A stretch of 64,000 bases of DNA, from positions 1 to 64,000 of the forward strand of contig JBMNJC010000002.1 of the NCBI GenBank assembly GCA_050951465.1. The letters are read 5' to 3'. Made by a program: the position numbers and the translations under genes. The notes under the pieces were generated by a model. That model saw nothing but the letters and a program-made list of their open reading frames with translations, did no database searches and was not told the origin of the DNA. Of this stretch, positions 9,129 to 18,501 are shown in pieces; the stretch's first letter is position 1; each line of letters starts with the position of its first letter. This stretch comes from JAAZHD01 sp012510895 (GTDB lineage Bacteria; Bacillota; Clostridia; Caldicoprobacterales; DTU083).

Positions 9129-11087
9129 ATGCGTTTGGCTTCAAGATTTAAGATGTATCCGACAATAATAACGCCTTACACTGAAGATAGCAGGATAGAC
9201 TATAAATCTCTTGAGAAATTGATTGATCTCTTTCACAGAAATGAATGTGATGGCTTATTTGCGGTATGTCAGTCCAGTGAGATGTTTTATCTTTCTGAAG
9301 AGGAAAAGTTGGAACTGGCAGCTTTTTGCATCCGCCTCTGCAGGGAAAGGAACATGAAATGTGTCATTTCAGGTCACACCCAGGATACAATTGAGGAACA
9401 AACTTCTTATTTAAAAAAGGCGGAGCTGCTGGGAGCCGATGCTTTGATCCTGGTATCAAACCGGCTGGCGGCAGAGGACGAGAATGATCAGACATTAATA
9501 GAAAACCTTGATCAGATAATAAGCAGGCTTGATTCTAAAACCAGGCTGGGAATTTATGAATGCCCGTATCCGTATAAAAGGCTCCTTACCCCGAAAATAC
9601 TGGATTATATGATTCAGACCAAAAGATTTGATTTCATCAAAGATACATGCTGTGATGCAGAATTAATTCGCAGACGTCTTAATCAATTGGAGGGTTCTGG
9701 CATAGAACTTTATAATGCCAACTCTGCAACACTGGTTGAAAGCTTTCTGGCAGGCGCTGCAGGTTTTTCAGGCGTGATGCTTAATTTCATTCCTGAGCAT
9801 TTTATGATGCTCAAGAAATGCTTAAGCACTCATACTGCCGATGGTCTGCCGTCAGAAGCTTTCAATGCGGCGACTGCCAAGTATATAGGCGATTTTATCA
9901 GCATGGCCAGTGTATTTGAGTATCAGGGCTATCCCAGAAATGCGAAATCTTTTCTTATGAACCGGGGAGTTATAGCCACTGACGCAGTACGCACCGGACA
10001 AAAGGCCCTTAGCAGCTCTCAGCTTAAGGAATTAAGAGCCTTTGACAATATGGCCAGAAGCAGTCTGGCGCAAATCAGCCCCGGCTCTGAACCAGAGTTG
10101 ATATTTGAAGCAGGCAGGCATTTCCGGAACTGCCATGCGTCAACTGTCCTGCCTCTTGAAGACGGCACTGTGCTGGTTGCATATTTTGCCGGTACTGCTG
10201 AAGGCAATCCAGACGTAGGCATTTGGCTGTCGCGCCGGGTGAATGGTGAATGGAAGCCTCCGGTGCAAATCGCTAAGACAGAAATGAAGCCCCATTGGAA
10301 TCCTGTATTGTTTAAAATCCCCGAAGGAATCCGCATAGTGTACAAGGTCGGAGACAGTGTAAGCACATGGAAGAGTCGGACCATGGTGTCCTGGGACCAG
10401 GGGGAAACCTGGTCAGAAGAAGTTTTATATCCGGGTCCCAATGATGCCTGCGGCCCTGTACGGAGCAAACCTCTACTTATGAGCAATGGAAGGCTGCTGG
10501 CTCCCAACTCTGATGAACAGGGCGGAGAATGGCTTCCCAGGGTGGATGTATCAGATGACTATGGCAGGCATTTTGATCTTTTATCCAAGGTTCCTATAAA
10601 CCGAACTAACCCGGATGAGCCTGATTATATTGAAGGTGAAGGTGCTATTCAGCCCGCTTTGTGGGAAAGCGTACCGGGTCATATACATATGCTTTTGCGC
10701 ACTTCCGGCGGTTATATCTTCAGGTCGGATTCAACCGACTGGGGTAAAACCTGGTGTCGGGCATATAACGCTAAACTGCCCAATAATAACAGCGGAATCG
10801 AAATTGTATCCCATGGCAGTAATTTGTACCTGATATTAAACCCTGTATCAGGAAACTGGTCTGCCCGCACCCCCTTGGTTATATATAAATCTACAGACAA
10901 CGGAGAAACATTTTACCACTATAGAACTCTGGCAAGCAGGGTCCTGGATGACAACAACTTTATTGCCGAATTTTCCTACCCTTCCGCCGCTGTTATTAAT
11001 GACACCTTATATATCACATACACCTATATGAGACGTCAGATTGCTTTTCATGAGATTCCTTTGAGAAATTTTACTTATAAAGATTGA
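9129..11087 (+). CDS. Fusion of a DapA/NanA-type aldolase with a sialidase-like BNR propeller
   Basis: From ATG 9129 (AAAGGGGG ribosome binding site) this encodes 652 residues in one frame. Residues 1 to about 310 are a DHDPS/N-acetylneuraminate lyase barrel: YPTIITPY strand, the Tyr of GIYECPY near 141, and the Schiff-base Lys of FIKDT near 170. After a short linker, residues from about 325 form a BNR-type propeller opening with NCHASTVLPLEDG, with Asp boxes SWDQGETW (about 420), STDWGKTW (about 535) and STDNGETF (about 588). The lyase family splits 2-keto-3-deoxy sugar acids such as sialic acid into pyruvate and an aldose. Having releasing and splitting domains on one chain suggests a coupled pathway. 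There is no signal peptide. An upstream GTG at 9057 is less likely because it has no ribosome binding site. Confidence 0.88.
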   Translation: MRLASRFKMYPTIITPYTEDSRIDYKSLEKLIDLFHRNECDGLFAVCQSSEMFYLSEEEKLELAAFCIRLCRERNMKCVISGHTQDTIEEQTSYLKKAELLGADALILVSNRLAAEDENDQTLIENLDQIISRLDSKTRLGIYECPYPYKRLLTPKILDYMIQTKRFDFIKDTCCDAELIRRRLNQLEGSGIELYNANSATLVESFLAGAAGFSGVMLNFIPEHFMMLKKCLSTHTADGLPSEAFNAATAKYIGDFISMASVFEYQGYPRNAKSFLMNRGVIATDAVRTGQKALSSSQLKELRAFDNMARSSLAQISPGSEPELIFEAGRHFRNCHASTVLPLEDGTVLVAYFAGTAEGNPDVGIWLSRRVNGEWKPPVQIAKTEMKPHWNPVLFKIPEGIRIVYKVGDSVSTWKSRTMVSWDQGETWSEEVLYPGPNDACGPVRSKPLLMSNGRLLAPNSDEQGGEWLPRVDVSDDYGRHFDLLSKVPINRTNPDEPDYIEGEGAIQPALWESVPGHIHMLLRTSGGYIFRSDSTDWGKTWCRAYNAKLPNNNSGIEIVSHGSNLYLILNPVSGNWSARTPLVIYKSTDNGETFYHYRTLASRVLDDNNFIAEFSYPSAAVINDTLYITYTYMRRQIAFHEIPLRNFTYKD

Positions 11088-11123
11088 AATATAAGACTTA
11101 TCGTATGTCAAGGAGGAAGGCCG

Positions 11124-12419
11124 ATGAACACGTATCTGGAAAAAATAGCACATGTACCCCCCTGGGACAACGGAGCGGGTCCCTTGTGGAACCGGGCGTC
11201 CAGCATCATTGCCCGCATTGGCGAAGACGTAGTAATATCACTGCCCGTGCTTAACCCGGGAATGACCAATTTGAGCCGGGTTTCCCCGGCCCTTTATGTG
11301 AAGCGGGGTGACGCCCAGTTTGTGCGGATGTACCATGACCCGGCCCACTTCACCAGAGAACCTATGCCCATTATGGTCACCCCGGGCGGGGAACTGGTGA
11401 TGACTGTCAATCCCATGTTGGGTCAGCCCCGGTATGACGGTCCGCGTCAGGGAGATCCCTCCCGGCCCGAAATATTGATCTTTTGTCCTGAAAACGGGTA
11501 TCAGTCTCCGGTGCGGCAGGTTTCCCGATGGAGCGAGGATTTTACTTTCATAGAGCACTCCTACCGGGGCAGCGCTATTGACCGGGAGACAGGAGAGATG
11601 ATACTGGTGAATCAGTTTGTAGAAAACGATCAGGGAAAATTTGCATGGACTTACCGGGACACAGAAGGCAATTATCCAAGCAGCGGCCGCCTCACCTTTC
11701 CGGTAAGAACTTGTTACGCCCCCATCTCAATTCGGAATCGTCAGGTACATATCGTTGGGGTAAGCGACATACATGAGCCCAACGTGGACTGGAAGAACTA
11801 TAAATTTCAACATACGCAGCGTGAATGGGATTATGATTTTCGCATGCTGCTGTATAAAACCTGTGACGACATTGCCCTCGGCCGGTTTACTGAAACTATC
11901 TGCATAGCCAGTCGGGATGAGACCTGCGGGTATGTGTTTCCCCAGGACATCTATGCAGACGACAATGGTGTCTGCCATGTGCTGTACACTACCCGGCGTA
12001 TCTGGCATCCCTTTATGCGAGACAGGTTCTTTCCCCATGTAGAATTTGAGTCTACGCTGGAATATGCAGCTGTAAAGAACGGCAGTGTAATACATCGGGC
12101 CTTGCTGGATCGAGACGCAGAGGCAGCAGACGGAAAATTCATTGAAACAGAATACTGTGCTTCATTCCAGGAGCTCACCGACGGCAGTATGGTGATACTC
12201 TACAGCAAATGGAATTCTCCTGGTCATACCCAGCGCCCGGACGGCTACTACCGCGCTGGCTTGAACAGCCTCGGAGACGCCGTCCCCGTGAAGCTGTCCA
12301 TTCCGCCGTCAATGTTCTGCCTTGCCGGCCGCCGGAGTGGTAATCGGCCTCGGGATGCGGCGGACGTATTTATTCTGGCAGGGGAGGATGCATATTACGC
12401 CTCTGTTCCTATGACCTAA
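11124..12419 (+). CDS. Protein of unknown function, possible beta-propeller
   Basis: This 431-residue protein begins at an ATG behind AAGGAGGAAGG. I do not recognise the family. Repeating strand-like blocks ending in aromatic and Asp residues (DIYADDNGVCHVLYTTRR, DGSMVILYSKW, DVFILAGEDAYYAS) suggest a propeller, as in sialidase-like or BNR_4-type proteins, but no clear Asp box is seen. There is no signal peptide. Base composition differs from its neighbours: two 60-base lines counted by hand (11161-11220 and 11941-12000) are 65% and 55% GC, while adjacent genes look nearer 40-45%. This may indicate recent transfer. The gene follows the lyase-sialidase fusion by 36 bases, probably in the same transcript, so a glycan-related role is inferred. 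Confidence 0.7.
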   Translation: MNTYLEKIAHVPPWDNGAGPLWNRASSIIARIGEDVVISLPVLNPGMTNLSRVSPALYVKRGDAQFVRMYHDPAHFTREPMPIMVTPGGELVMTVNPMLGQPRYDGPRQGDPSRPEILIFCPENGYQSPVRQVSRWSEDFTFIEHSYRGSAIDRETGEMILVNQFVENDQGKFAWTYRDTEGNYPSSGRLTFPVRTCYAPISIRNRQVHIVGVSDIHEPNVDWKNYKFQHTQREWDYDFRMLLYKTCDDIALGRFTETICIASRDETCGYVFPQDIYADDNGVCHVLYTTRRIWHPFMRDRFFPHVEFESTLEYAAVKNGSVIHRALLDRDAEAADGKFIETEYCASFQELTDGSMVILYSKWNSPGHTQRPDGYYRAGLNSLGDAVPVKLSIPPSMFCLAGRRSGNRPRDAADVFILAGEDAYYASVPMT

Positions 12420-12444
12420 CCTGTTTATATTCTTTGCCTGTTAC

Positions 12445-12480
12445 AAACTTTCCTCCCCCAGGGGAGGAAAGTTTTGATTT
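12445..12480 (+). terminator. Rho-independent terminator
   Basis: AAACTTTCCTCCCC (12445-12458) is mirrored by GGGGAGGAAAGTTT (12461-12474), giving a very stable stem followed by TTGATTT. It ends the 4.9-12.4 kb glycan gene group. Confidence 0.9.
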
Positions 12481-12514
12481 CCGGATGTATACTTATAAAA
12501 ACATTTAGTTTCTA

Positions 12515-12543
12515 TTGACAATAAGCAAAACCCTATATATGAT
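12515..12543 (+). promoter_or_regulatory. Sigma-A type promoter for the second GH38 gene
   Basis: TTGACA (12515-12520) and TATGAT (12538-12543) are separated by exactly 17 bases. Transcription would begin near 12550, leaving a leader of about 210 bases before the ATG at 12762. The leader contains a small hairpin (GAAGG 12632-12636 with CCTTC 12641-12645) followed by CTCTCGGTTTTT, which could act as a weak attenuator. Nothing else is evident in the 12420-12761 gap. Confidence 0.75.
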
Positions 12544-12761
12544 AAGATTATCTAACAAACCCCTTTTAAAAGCATCTCAGCTTTGCGGCAATGGCGAGAT
12601 ATTTCACTTCAGCAAGGTTTTTTAACAGATAGAAGGTGTGCCTTCCTCTCGGTTTTTATGATGAAATAAAAAGAAATATAGTAATAACATATAACAAACT
12701 ATATTAGGCAATAAAAACAACAAATAATCTGTGTATTTAGAATATGAAAGGGGATAGTTAA

Positions 12762-15435
12762 ATGGAGTTTACCACCGAAAGAGTATTGGAGCGGAAGTTG
12801 AAGGCAGTAGAGGATGCAATTTATGAAGATGTCCTTGAACTGCCGGTATGGCAAACCAGGCAGGGTTATTATGCAGCCCCTGGAGAATACACGGATTGCG
12901 GAGAATGGGAGAGTATTTCTCTGGGAGAGAGGTGGGTTTGCAGTGACGGAACTACCCGTTGGTTTAAAACTACTGTAGAGATTCCGGAAAAATTTGCCGG
13001 AAAATATGTAGTACTGGAACTTGATTTCGGAGGGGAAGCCCTGGTAAAGATCAACGGCGTGATCAAATCAGCTCTTACATCCTATCTGGAAAAGAACGAA
13101 GCGCAAAGGACACGAGTGGTCCTGCCCGGTATTCCTTCGGCAGGTGAGCGCTTAGAAATAGAAGCGGAGGCAGGGCTTAATTATATGGAATTTGCTGCCT
13201 TTCGCCGTCAGGGAATAACCTCCATTGAATATCAGTTTCGCATGGCAAAGATGGCTGTAGTGGACCCGGTGGCAGAGAAATATTATTTCGACATCAAAAC
13301 AGCCTTTGATGCCGTGATGGCGCTAAAAAGCCCCATCGATAAGCTGGCTGCCGCTAATGTGAGAATTCCTTTTGAAACTACCCGGGTACTGGAAAGCTTT
13401 ACAAAGGACTCCTATATGTATAAGAAGATTCTGGATGCCTGATGTATTTGGATACAGCTGGGCCCTTCCCCAGATTATCAAGCGCTCCGGCATGGAATAT
13501 TTTTATACATCCAAGTTAATCAATAATGACACTAATAAATTCCCTTACTCCCTGTTTAACTGGCAGGGAATAGACGGTACACGCATCCTGGCCTATATTC
13601 AGCGATTGAATTACAACGGCAGATATAATCCTGAGACCGTCGAAACCATATACAACAGGTTTGACCAAAAGAATATAAGTGACGATTTGCTGATGACGTT
13701 CGGATACGGGGACGGCGGCGGAGGGCCCAGCTATCAAATGCTGGAAACCGGGCGCAGGCTTAAATCCTTCCCCGGGCTGCAAAAAACGGAAATCAACACT
13801 GCGGCATCTTTCTTTGATGCAGTAGATCCGCTTAAGGAAAAGCTTCCTGTCTGGAACGATGAGATGTATTATGAATTTCACAGAGGAACTTACACCTCCC
13901 AGGCCCGCACAAAAAAGAACAACAGAAAGGCAGAACTGGGCATGCGGCAGGCGGAAATGCTGGCAGCTATTGCAAGGGACAGACATGGCGCAGAGTATCC
14001 TTATGATAAAATTCTGGAAGCATATAAGCTGATTTTAAAAAATCAGTTTCACGATATTATACCTGGTTCATCTATTCGGGCAGTTTATGAGGACTGTGAA
14101 AAGGATTACAAACATGTATTTGAATTGATCGACGGGATAGAAAGTTCAGCTTCAGATCAGTTAACCGCAGAGTCGGAATCAAACTGTATTACTGTATTCA
14201 ACAGTCTCTCCTGGGACAGGACTGATCATGTGAGCCTTTCACTGCCTCAGGGCTTTTCGTACGCAGCTGTTGTTGACGAGGAGGGGAGAGAGGTTCCTTC
14301 CGCAATCAGGGACGGGCGGATCGAATTTGAAGCATGGGCTCCTGCCCTAGGATTTTCCGCCTATCGCATATTAGAGAAGCCATTTTCTGGAGAAACAAAC
14401 ATATCTGTCAGCGAAGCCTGTCTGGAAAATGATTATTATCGGATCATGCTTGACGAAAACGGGAATCTGACCGGCATCTACGATAAGAGGAATGAATGTG
14501 AGGTTCTGGAGCAAGGCCGCCCTTCCAATCTGCTGCAAATTTTTGAAGACAAACCCTATTGTGAAACGGCATGGAATATTGATCTGGAATACCAGAATAA
14601 ATACTGGAACCTGACAGAAGGAAAAGTTGAAGTAATCGAAGAATCGCCGGTTAAAGGGGTTGTCCGGGTTACTAAGAAATTCAATCTGTCTGAAATAGTG
14701 CAGGACATAACCATTTACCGTTCCGTTCCCCGTATCGATTTCCGCACAATAGTTAATTGGCAGGAAACTGAAAAAATGCTGAAGGCTGCTTTCCATGTCA
14801 ATGTCCTGTCGTCAAAAGCCGCTTATGAGATACAGTTTGGCGCCATTGAACGTCCTACCCATTGGAATACTTCCTATGACAAGGCCAAATTTGAGGTTTG
14901 CGGGCATAAGTGGGCCGATCTTTCGGAAGGGGGCTATGGTGTAAGCCTGCTGAACGACTGTAAATACGGCTACGATATAAAGGACAACTGCATGCGCATA
15001 ACGCTGCTCAGGTCTCCCGTTGATCCTGATCCGGATGCGGATAAGGGAGTGCATGAATTCTGCTATTCCCTGATGCCCCACACAGGCGATTACCGTGAAG
15101 GGAAGACAGTGCATGCAGGTTATGAACTTAATGTTCCCCTGTTTGTGCTGGAAGGCCGGCGCATAAAGAATGAGAAACCATTCGCAAGAATTACCCGGGA
15201 AAATGTAATAATAGACACCATAAAATGGGCGGAAGACGGCCGGGGAATAATAATGCGTGTATATGAATCTGAAGGCATCAGAGGCAAGACAGGCATTCAT
15301 TTATCAGATCCAGCTGCGGAAGTAATTGAATGCAACCTTATGGAAGAAGACGAATCAGTAATTGGCAGAAATACAAGCTCCTTCGAGTTTTTCATTAAAC
15401 CCTTTGAAATAAAAACCTTCAGGGTTTGTAAGTAA
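12762..15435 (+). pseudogene. GH38 alpha-mannosidase, long (MAN2C1/Ams1-like) type, internal deletion and frameshift
   Basis: The first frame (12762-13442) encodes the N-terminal beta domain of long GH38 enzymes and then stops. The rest lies in another frame from about 13436 to TAA 15435, resuming abruptly at WMPDVFGYSWALPQI, followed by GYGDGGGGP, FHRGTYTS, NNRKAEL and NQFHDIIPGSS. Compared with the intact paralogue at 56966-60136, about 120 residues are missing at the junction near 13436, including the metal-binding His-x-Asp motif (GHTHID in the paralogue) and the AMWVEADCN segment. The nucleophile Asp (PDVFGYS) remains. Without the metal site the product cannot be a working mannosidase. 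A good promoter and ribosome binding site (AAAGGGG) are still present, which suggests recent loss. Confidence 0.88.
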
Positions 15436-15542
15436 TCAATTTATTACAAGTTTCTATATTTTGTATATAAATTATATAAAATTCCTTCTTATACTGTATT
15501 TAGAAGAAACCTTATTATAATTTATTAGTATGGAGGCATCCA

Positions 15543-16586
15543 ATGGAGCAAAGACAGATAGTCGAGCTGGGTATAAAGGACATCCGGCTCCCGGAAATGT
15601 TTGATAAAATTCTGAATGTACGAATTGGCATAGTGGGCGATGGATGCCTGGATATATACTGGGATGCAGATATGCGGCTTAGTGAACTATCCAGGGAAAC
15701 CCCTCATCATCCCTTGCCGGTTATAGAAGAACGGTTTTATCTCGGTGCCGGCGGTAATGTTGCAGCCAACGTCAAAAGCCTTAAAGCAGAAAAGGTATAT
15801 ATGCTGTCGCTTATTGGAAATGATTGGCGGGGTGAGGGGTTCTTAAAGTCCATGAAAGATTGGGGAATTGATGACCGGTTTATGCTGACAGATGAAAACT
15901 GGGTGACACCTGCCTATTGCAAACCGCTGCGGAGAGGGTACTCAGAAATATGGTATGAAGATCCCAGGATTGATTTTGAAAATCGAAAAGCCCTATCTGA
16001 AAAACAGGAACTGAGTGTGATAGAGAATCTTAAGGCACTGGCTGATGCGGTTGATGTTATTATAGTTTGTGATCAGTTCCGATACGGAGTTATCACAGAA
16101 AGCGTCCGGCAGGAGCTGGAGAGGCTGTCAAAAAGCGGGAAGACCATCATGGCTGACAGCCGGTCGAGAATCGGCCTGTATAGAAATATGATTATAAAAC
16201 CTAATGAGATGGAAGCTGTGATGGCTTTAAATGACGGAGGAGCTGTCAAAGAAACAGATATGGACGTCATTATAAGGTGTGCTGTTAAAATTTATGAAAT
16301 GAACCAGGCTCCGGTTGTTATAACAATGGGCAGAAAAGGCGCTTTGTGGTATGAAGGAAATGATATTTATATGGTAATGGGCATACCGGTGGAGCCTCCT
16401 ATTGATATAGTAGGTGCCGGCGATACATTTCTTGCAGCCCTGGCCTGTTCATATGCTGCAGGTTTTCCAGGGCCCTTGTGCATTGTCTTTGCAAACCTGG
16501 CTTCATCAGTTGTTATAAGGAAAATAGGGATAACCGGTACGGCATCTCCTGAAGAAATCCTGGAGCAGGCAAGCAAAATTCTATAA
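15543..16586 (+). CDS. PfkB-family sugar kinase, RfaE/HldA-like
   Basis: This 347-residue PfkB/ribokinase fold protein resembles the kinase half of RfaE/HldE: VGDGCLDIYWDAD near residue 32, GAGGNVAANV at about 69-78 (sugar-binding di-Gly) and DIVGAGDTF at about 288-296 (catalytic Asp of the GAGD motif). HldA/HldE-type kinases phosphorylate D-glycero-D-manno-heptose 7-phosphate at C1. The neighbouring isomerase (GmhA-like), HAD phosphatase and ROK kinase support a heptose-type substrate, but the substrate is inferred from context. The ribosome binding site is GGAGG just before ATG. It opens a tightly packed run to 18424; a TATAAT-like box at 15516-15521 lacks a clear -35. Confidence 0.82.
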   Translation: MEQRQIVELGIKDIRLPEMFDKILNVRIGIVGDGCLDIYWDADMRLSELSRETPHHPLPVIEERFYLGAGGNVAANVKSLKAEKVYMLSLIGNDWRGEGFLKSMKDWGIDDRFMLTDENWVTPAYCKPLRRGYSEIWYEDPRIDFENRKALSEKQELSVIENLKALADAVDVIIVCDQFRYGVITESVRQELERLSKSGKTIMADSRSRIGLYRNMIIKPNEMEAVMALNDGGAVKETDMDVIIRCAVKIYEMNQAPVVITMGRKGALWYEGNDIYMVMGIPVEPPIDIVGAGDTFLAALACSYAAGFPGPLCIVFANLASSVVIRKIGITGTASPEEILEQASKIL

Positions 16587-16605
16587 TGTGAAGGGTGGAT
16601 ATAAA

Positions 16606-17574
16606 GTGAAACGGCTGGATTTAAGTCGGACAACAACTTTTTCAGTAAAAAACAGGCATAATCTGGTGACCATTGATAATATGACACGACCCGGCCTGGA
16701 TGAAATCACTTTGTGGGACAGTCCTGAACTGGAAGAACTGGCAGACCGGATTGCGGCAGCCAGGTTAAACAAGAGGCCTGTTATTATATTTATGGGTGCC
16801 CATGTTATAAAATGCGGCCTCTCCCGCTATATAATAGAGCTGATGGAAAAAGGAATACTGACTCACATTGCCAGCAATGGCGCAGGCAGCATACACGATT
16901 TTGAGCTGGCCTATCTCGGAGGAACCTCTGAGCATGTCCCTGCAGCCATTGAAGACGGTTCCTTCGGGATGTGGGAGGAAACCGGCGCCTGGATGAATGA
17001 AGCCATTAACCAGGGATATGCAAACGGGTTGGGATACGGAGAAAGCCTGGCCCGATATATTGAGGAAAACATGAGCAGGTTTCCCTATGCTGACGACTGC
17101 ATTGTATACAGAGCTTATAAAGCGAAAATTCCTGCCACCTATCATATCACCATTGGAGCGGATATTATCCACCAGCATCCGAAGGCGGATTTCAGCTCTC
17201 TGGGCGGCAGCAGCGGAATTGACTTTGCTGTATTTTGCGGCAGCGTTTCCGAGCTGGAAGGCGGTGTATTCATGAATGCAGGTTCTGCTGTAACCGGTGC
17301 CGAGGTTTTTTTGAAAGCCTTGTCCATAGGACGTAATCAGGGTTATAAAATTGAGAACATAACCACCGCAAATTTTGATATCATTCCTCTGGGCGATTAC
17401 CGTTCAAGGGTTTCTGATGATCATTTTCATTACTATTATCGTCCCAGAAAAAACGTCATCAACAGACCAACCAGTCTGGGCGGCAGAGGACTTTATATCC
17501 AGGGCAATCATAAGGATACAATACCTAATTTGTACAATAAAATAATAAATCGAATGGAGAAGAAAAATGTTTGA
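16606..17574 (+). CDS. Deoxyhypusine-synthase-like protein of a sugar-phosphate cluster
   Basis: From GTG 16606 (AAGGGTGG eight bases upstream) this encodes 322 residues; an earlier in-frame GTG at 16588 has no ribosome binding site. The sequence resembles the Rossmann-like NAD-binding fold of deoxyhypusine synthase, with IFMGAHVIKCGL near 60-71, THIASNGAGSIHDFE near 85-99 and GGSSGIDFAVF near 202. Bacteria of this type have no eIF5A, so hypusine formation is not its likely job. Location suggests an NAD-dependent step on a sugar phosphate. It begins 19 bases after the kinase gene and its end overlaps the next gene by 8 bases, so the three are translationally linked. The family call is moderate and the function open. 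Confidence 0.6.
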   Translation: MKRLDLSRTTTFSVKNRHNLVTIDNMTRPGLDEITLWDSPELEELADRIAAARLNKRPVIIFMGAHVIKCGLSRYIIELMEKGILTHIASNGAGSIHDFELAYLGGTSEHVPAAIEDGSFGMWEETGAWMNEAINQGYANGLGYGESLARYIEENMSRFPYADDCIVYRAYKAKIPATYHITIGADIIHQHPKADFSSLGGSSGIDFAVFCGSVSELEGGVFMNAGSAVTGAEVFLKALSIGRNQGYKIENITTANFDIIPLGDYRSRVSDDHFHYYYRPRKNVINRPTSLGGRGLYIQGNHKDTIPNLYNKIINRMEKKNV

Positions 17575-18424
17575 GAATCCTTCCGGCGCCGATAAAAAAG
17601 GGAATTTCCTTTACCATGGCATAGAGATTCTGAAAGAGCTGAGTCGGCCTTCAATAAAAGCAGTTATTTTTGATTTTGACGGAACTGTATCCACCCTGAG
17701 ACAGGGCTGGGAAAAAATTATGGAGCCTTTCATGGTTGAAATGATACAGGGTCCGGGTACACCAAGTGAAGAGTTAATTAAAGAAGTCAGGGAATATATA
17801 GATGAATCCACAGGCATTCAGACCATATACCAGATGCAGTGGCTGGAAGAGCAGGTTCGCAGGCGAGGTCTTAACCCGCTGGTTCACGATGCCTGGTGGT
17901 ATAAGGATGAATATAACAGAAGACTTCTGGAAATGGTGAAAACCCGGGTTCAGGATTTGGAAGAAGGCAGGAAGAGTCCGGATGATTATATTATTATGGG
18001 TGCCGGAGATTTTATTCAGAATCTGTACGATATGGGGCTGGCTCTATATGTTGCCAGCGGAACAGATCACAAGGATGTAGTAAGGGAAGCCGCCTCCCTG
18101 GGCCTTAAGGGATATTTCACACAGATAATGGGGGCTCCGGAGAGAAGAGCCGATTGCTCCAAGGAAGCGGTTTTCAGACTTTTGATTGAAACCAAGGGAA
18201 TTAAGGGTGAAGAGCTTCTGGTTGTCGGCGACGGCAAGGTGGAAATTGCCTTAGGGGTTGAGCTGGGTGCTTTAACACTGGGAGTGGCAGCAGATGAGAT
18301 AAAAAGACATGGCCTTAATCCGGCTAAAAGGAATCGCTTGATCAAGGCCGGCGCTCATGTAATTATCGAAGACTTTTTACCGTACAGGGAAATTTTAAGC
18401 ATCCTGTTTCCTGACTCCGTATAA
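17567..18424 (+). CDS. HAD-superfamily phosphatase in the heptose-like module
   Basis: This 285-residue protein has motif I VIFDFDGTVSTL at about residue 32, motif II in LYVASGTDHKD near 160-170, and motif IV VGDGKVEIALG at about 219. A helical cap of about 100 residues separates motifs I and II. HAD phosphatases such as GmhB remove the C7 phosphate of heptose bisphosphate. This protein is larger than GmhB and of a different cap class, so only the general role is suggested. It starts inside the last codons of the deoxyhypusine-synthase-like gene (8-base overlap), behind GGAGAAG. Confidence 0.82.
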   Translation: MFENPSGADKKGNFLYHGIEILKELSRPSIKAVIFDFDGTVSTLRQGWEKIMEPFMVEMIQGPGTPSEELIKEVREYIDESTGIQTIYQMQWLEEQVRRRGLNPLVHDAWWYKDEYNRRLLEMVKTRVQDLEEGRKSPDDYIIMGAGDFIQNLYDMGLALYVASGTDHKDVVREAASLGLKGYFTQIMGAPERRADCSKEAVFRLLIETKGIKGEELLVVGDGKVEIALGVELGALTLGVAADEIKRHGLNPAKRNRLIKAGAHVIIEDFLPYREILSILFPDSV

Positions 18425-18437
18425 AAAGAGGCAGTAA

Positions 18438-18465
18438 TTGACAACAGCAGCCTTCGGCCTATAAT
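18438..18465 (+). promoter_or_regulatory. Consensus sigma-A promoter for the ROK repressor
   Basis: TTGACA (18438-18443), 16 bases, then TATAAT (18460-18465): both hexamers match the consensus fully. The spacer holds a short GC-rich inverted pair (GGCAGT and GCAGCC surroundings) but no clear operator. It lies in the 77-base gap before the ROK repressor, which is therefore transcribed apart from the kinase group upstream. Confidence 0.85.
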
Positions 18466-18501
18466 TAAAGTAGAATCTATTTTGGTGCAGGTGTGTGATG
18501 C

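Noticed and set aside
13372..13442. Separate start for the 687-codon frame of the second GH38 gene
   Set aside because: The first 20 or so residues are the N-terminal domain read out of frame; homology starts only at WMPDVFGYS, so it is part of one broken gene, not a new gene.
14371..15300. Long minus-strand frames opposite the GH38 gene
   Set aside because: They mirror the codon pattern of the plus-strand mannosidase and have no ribosome binding site or recognisable domain.
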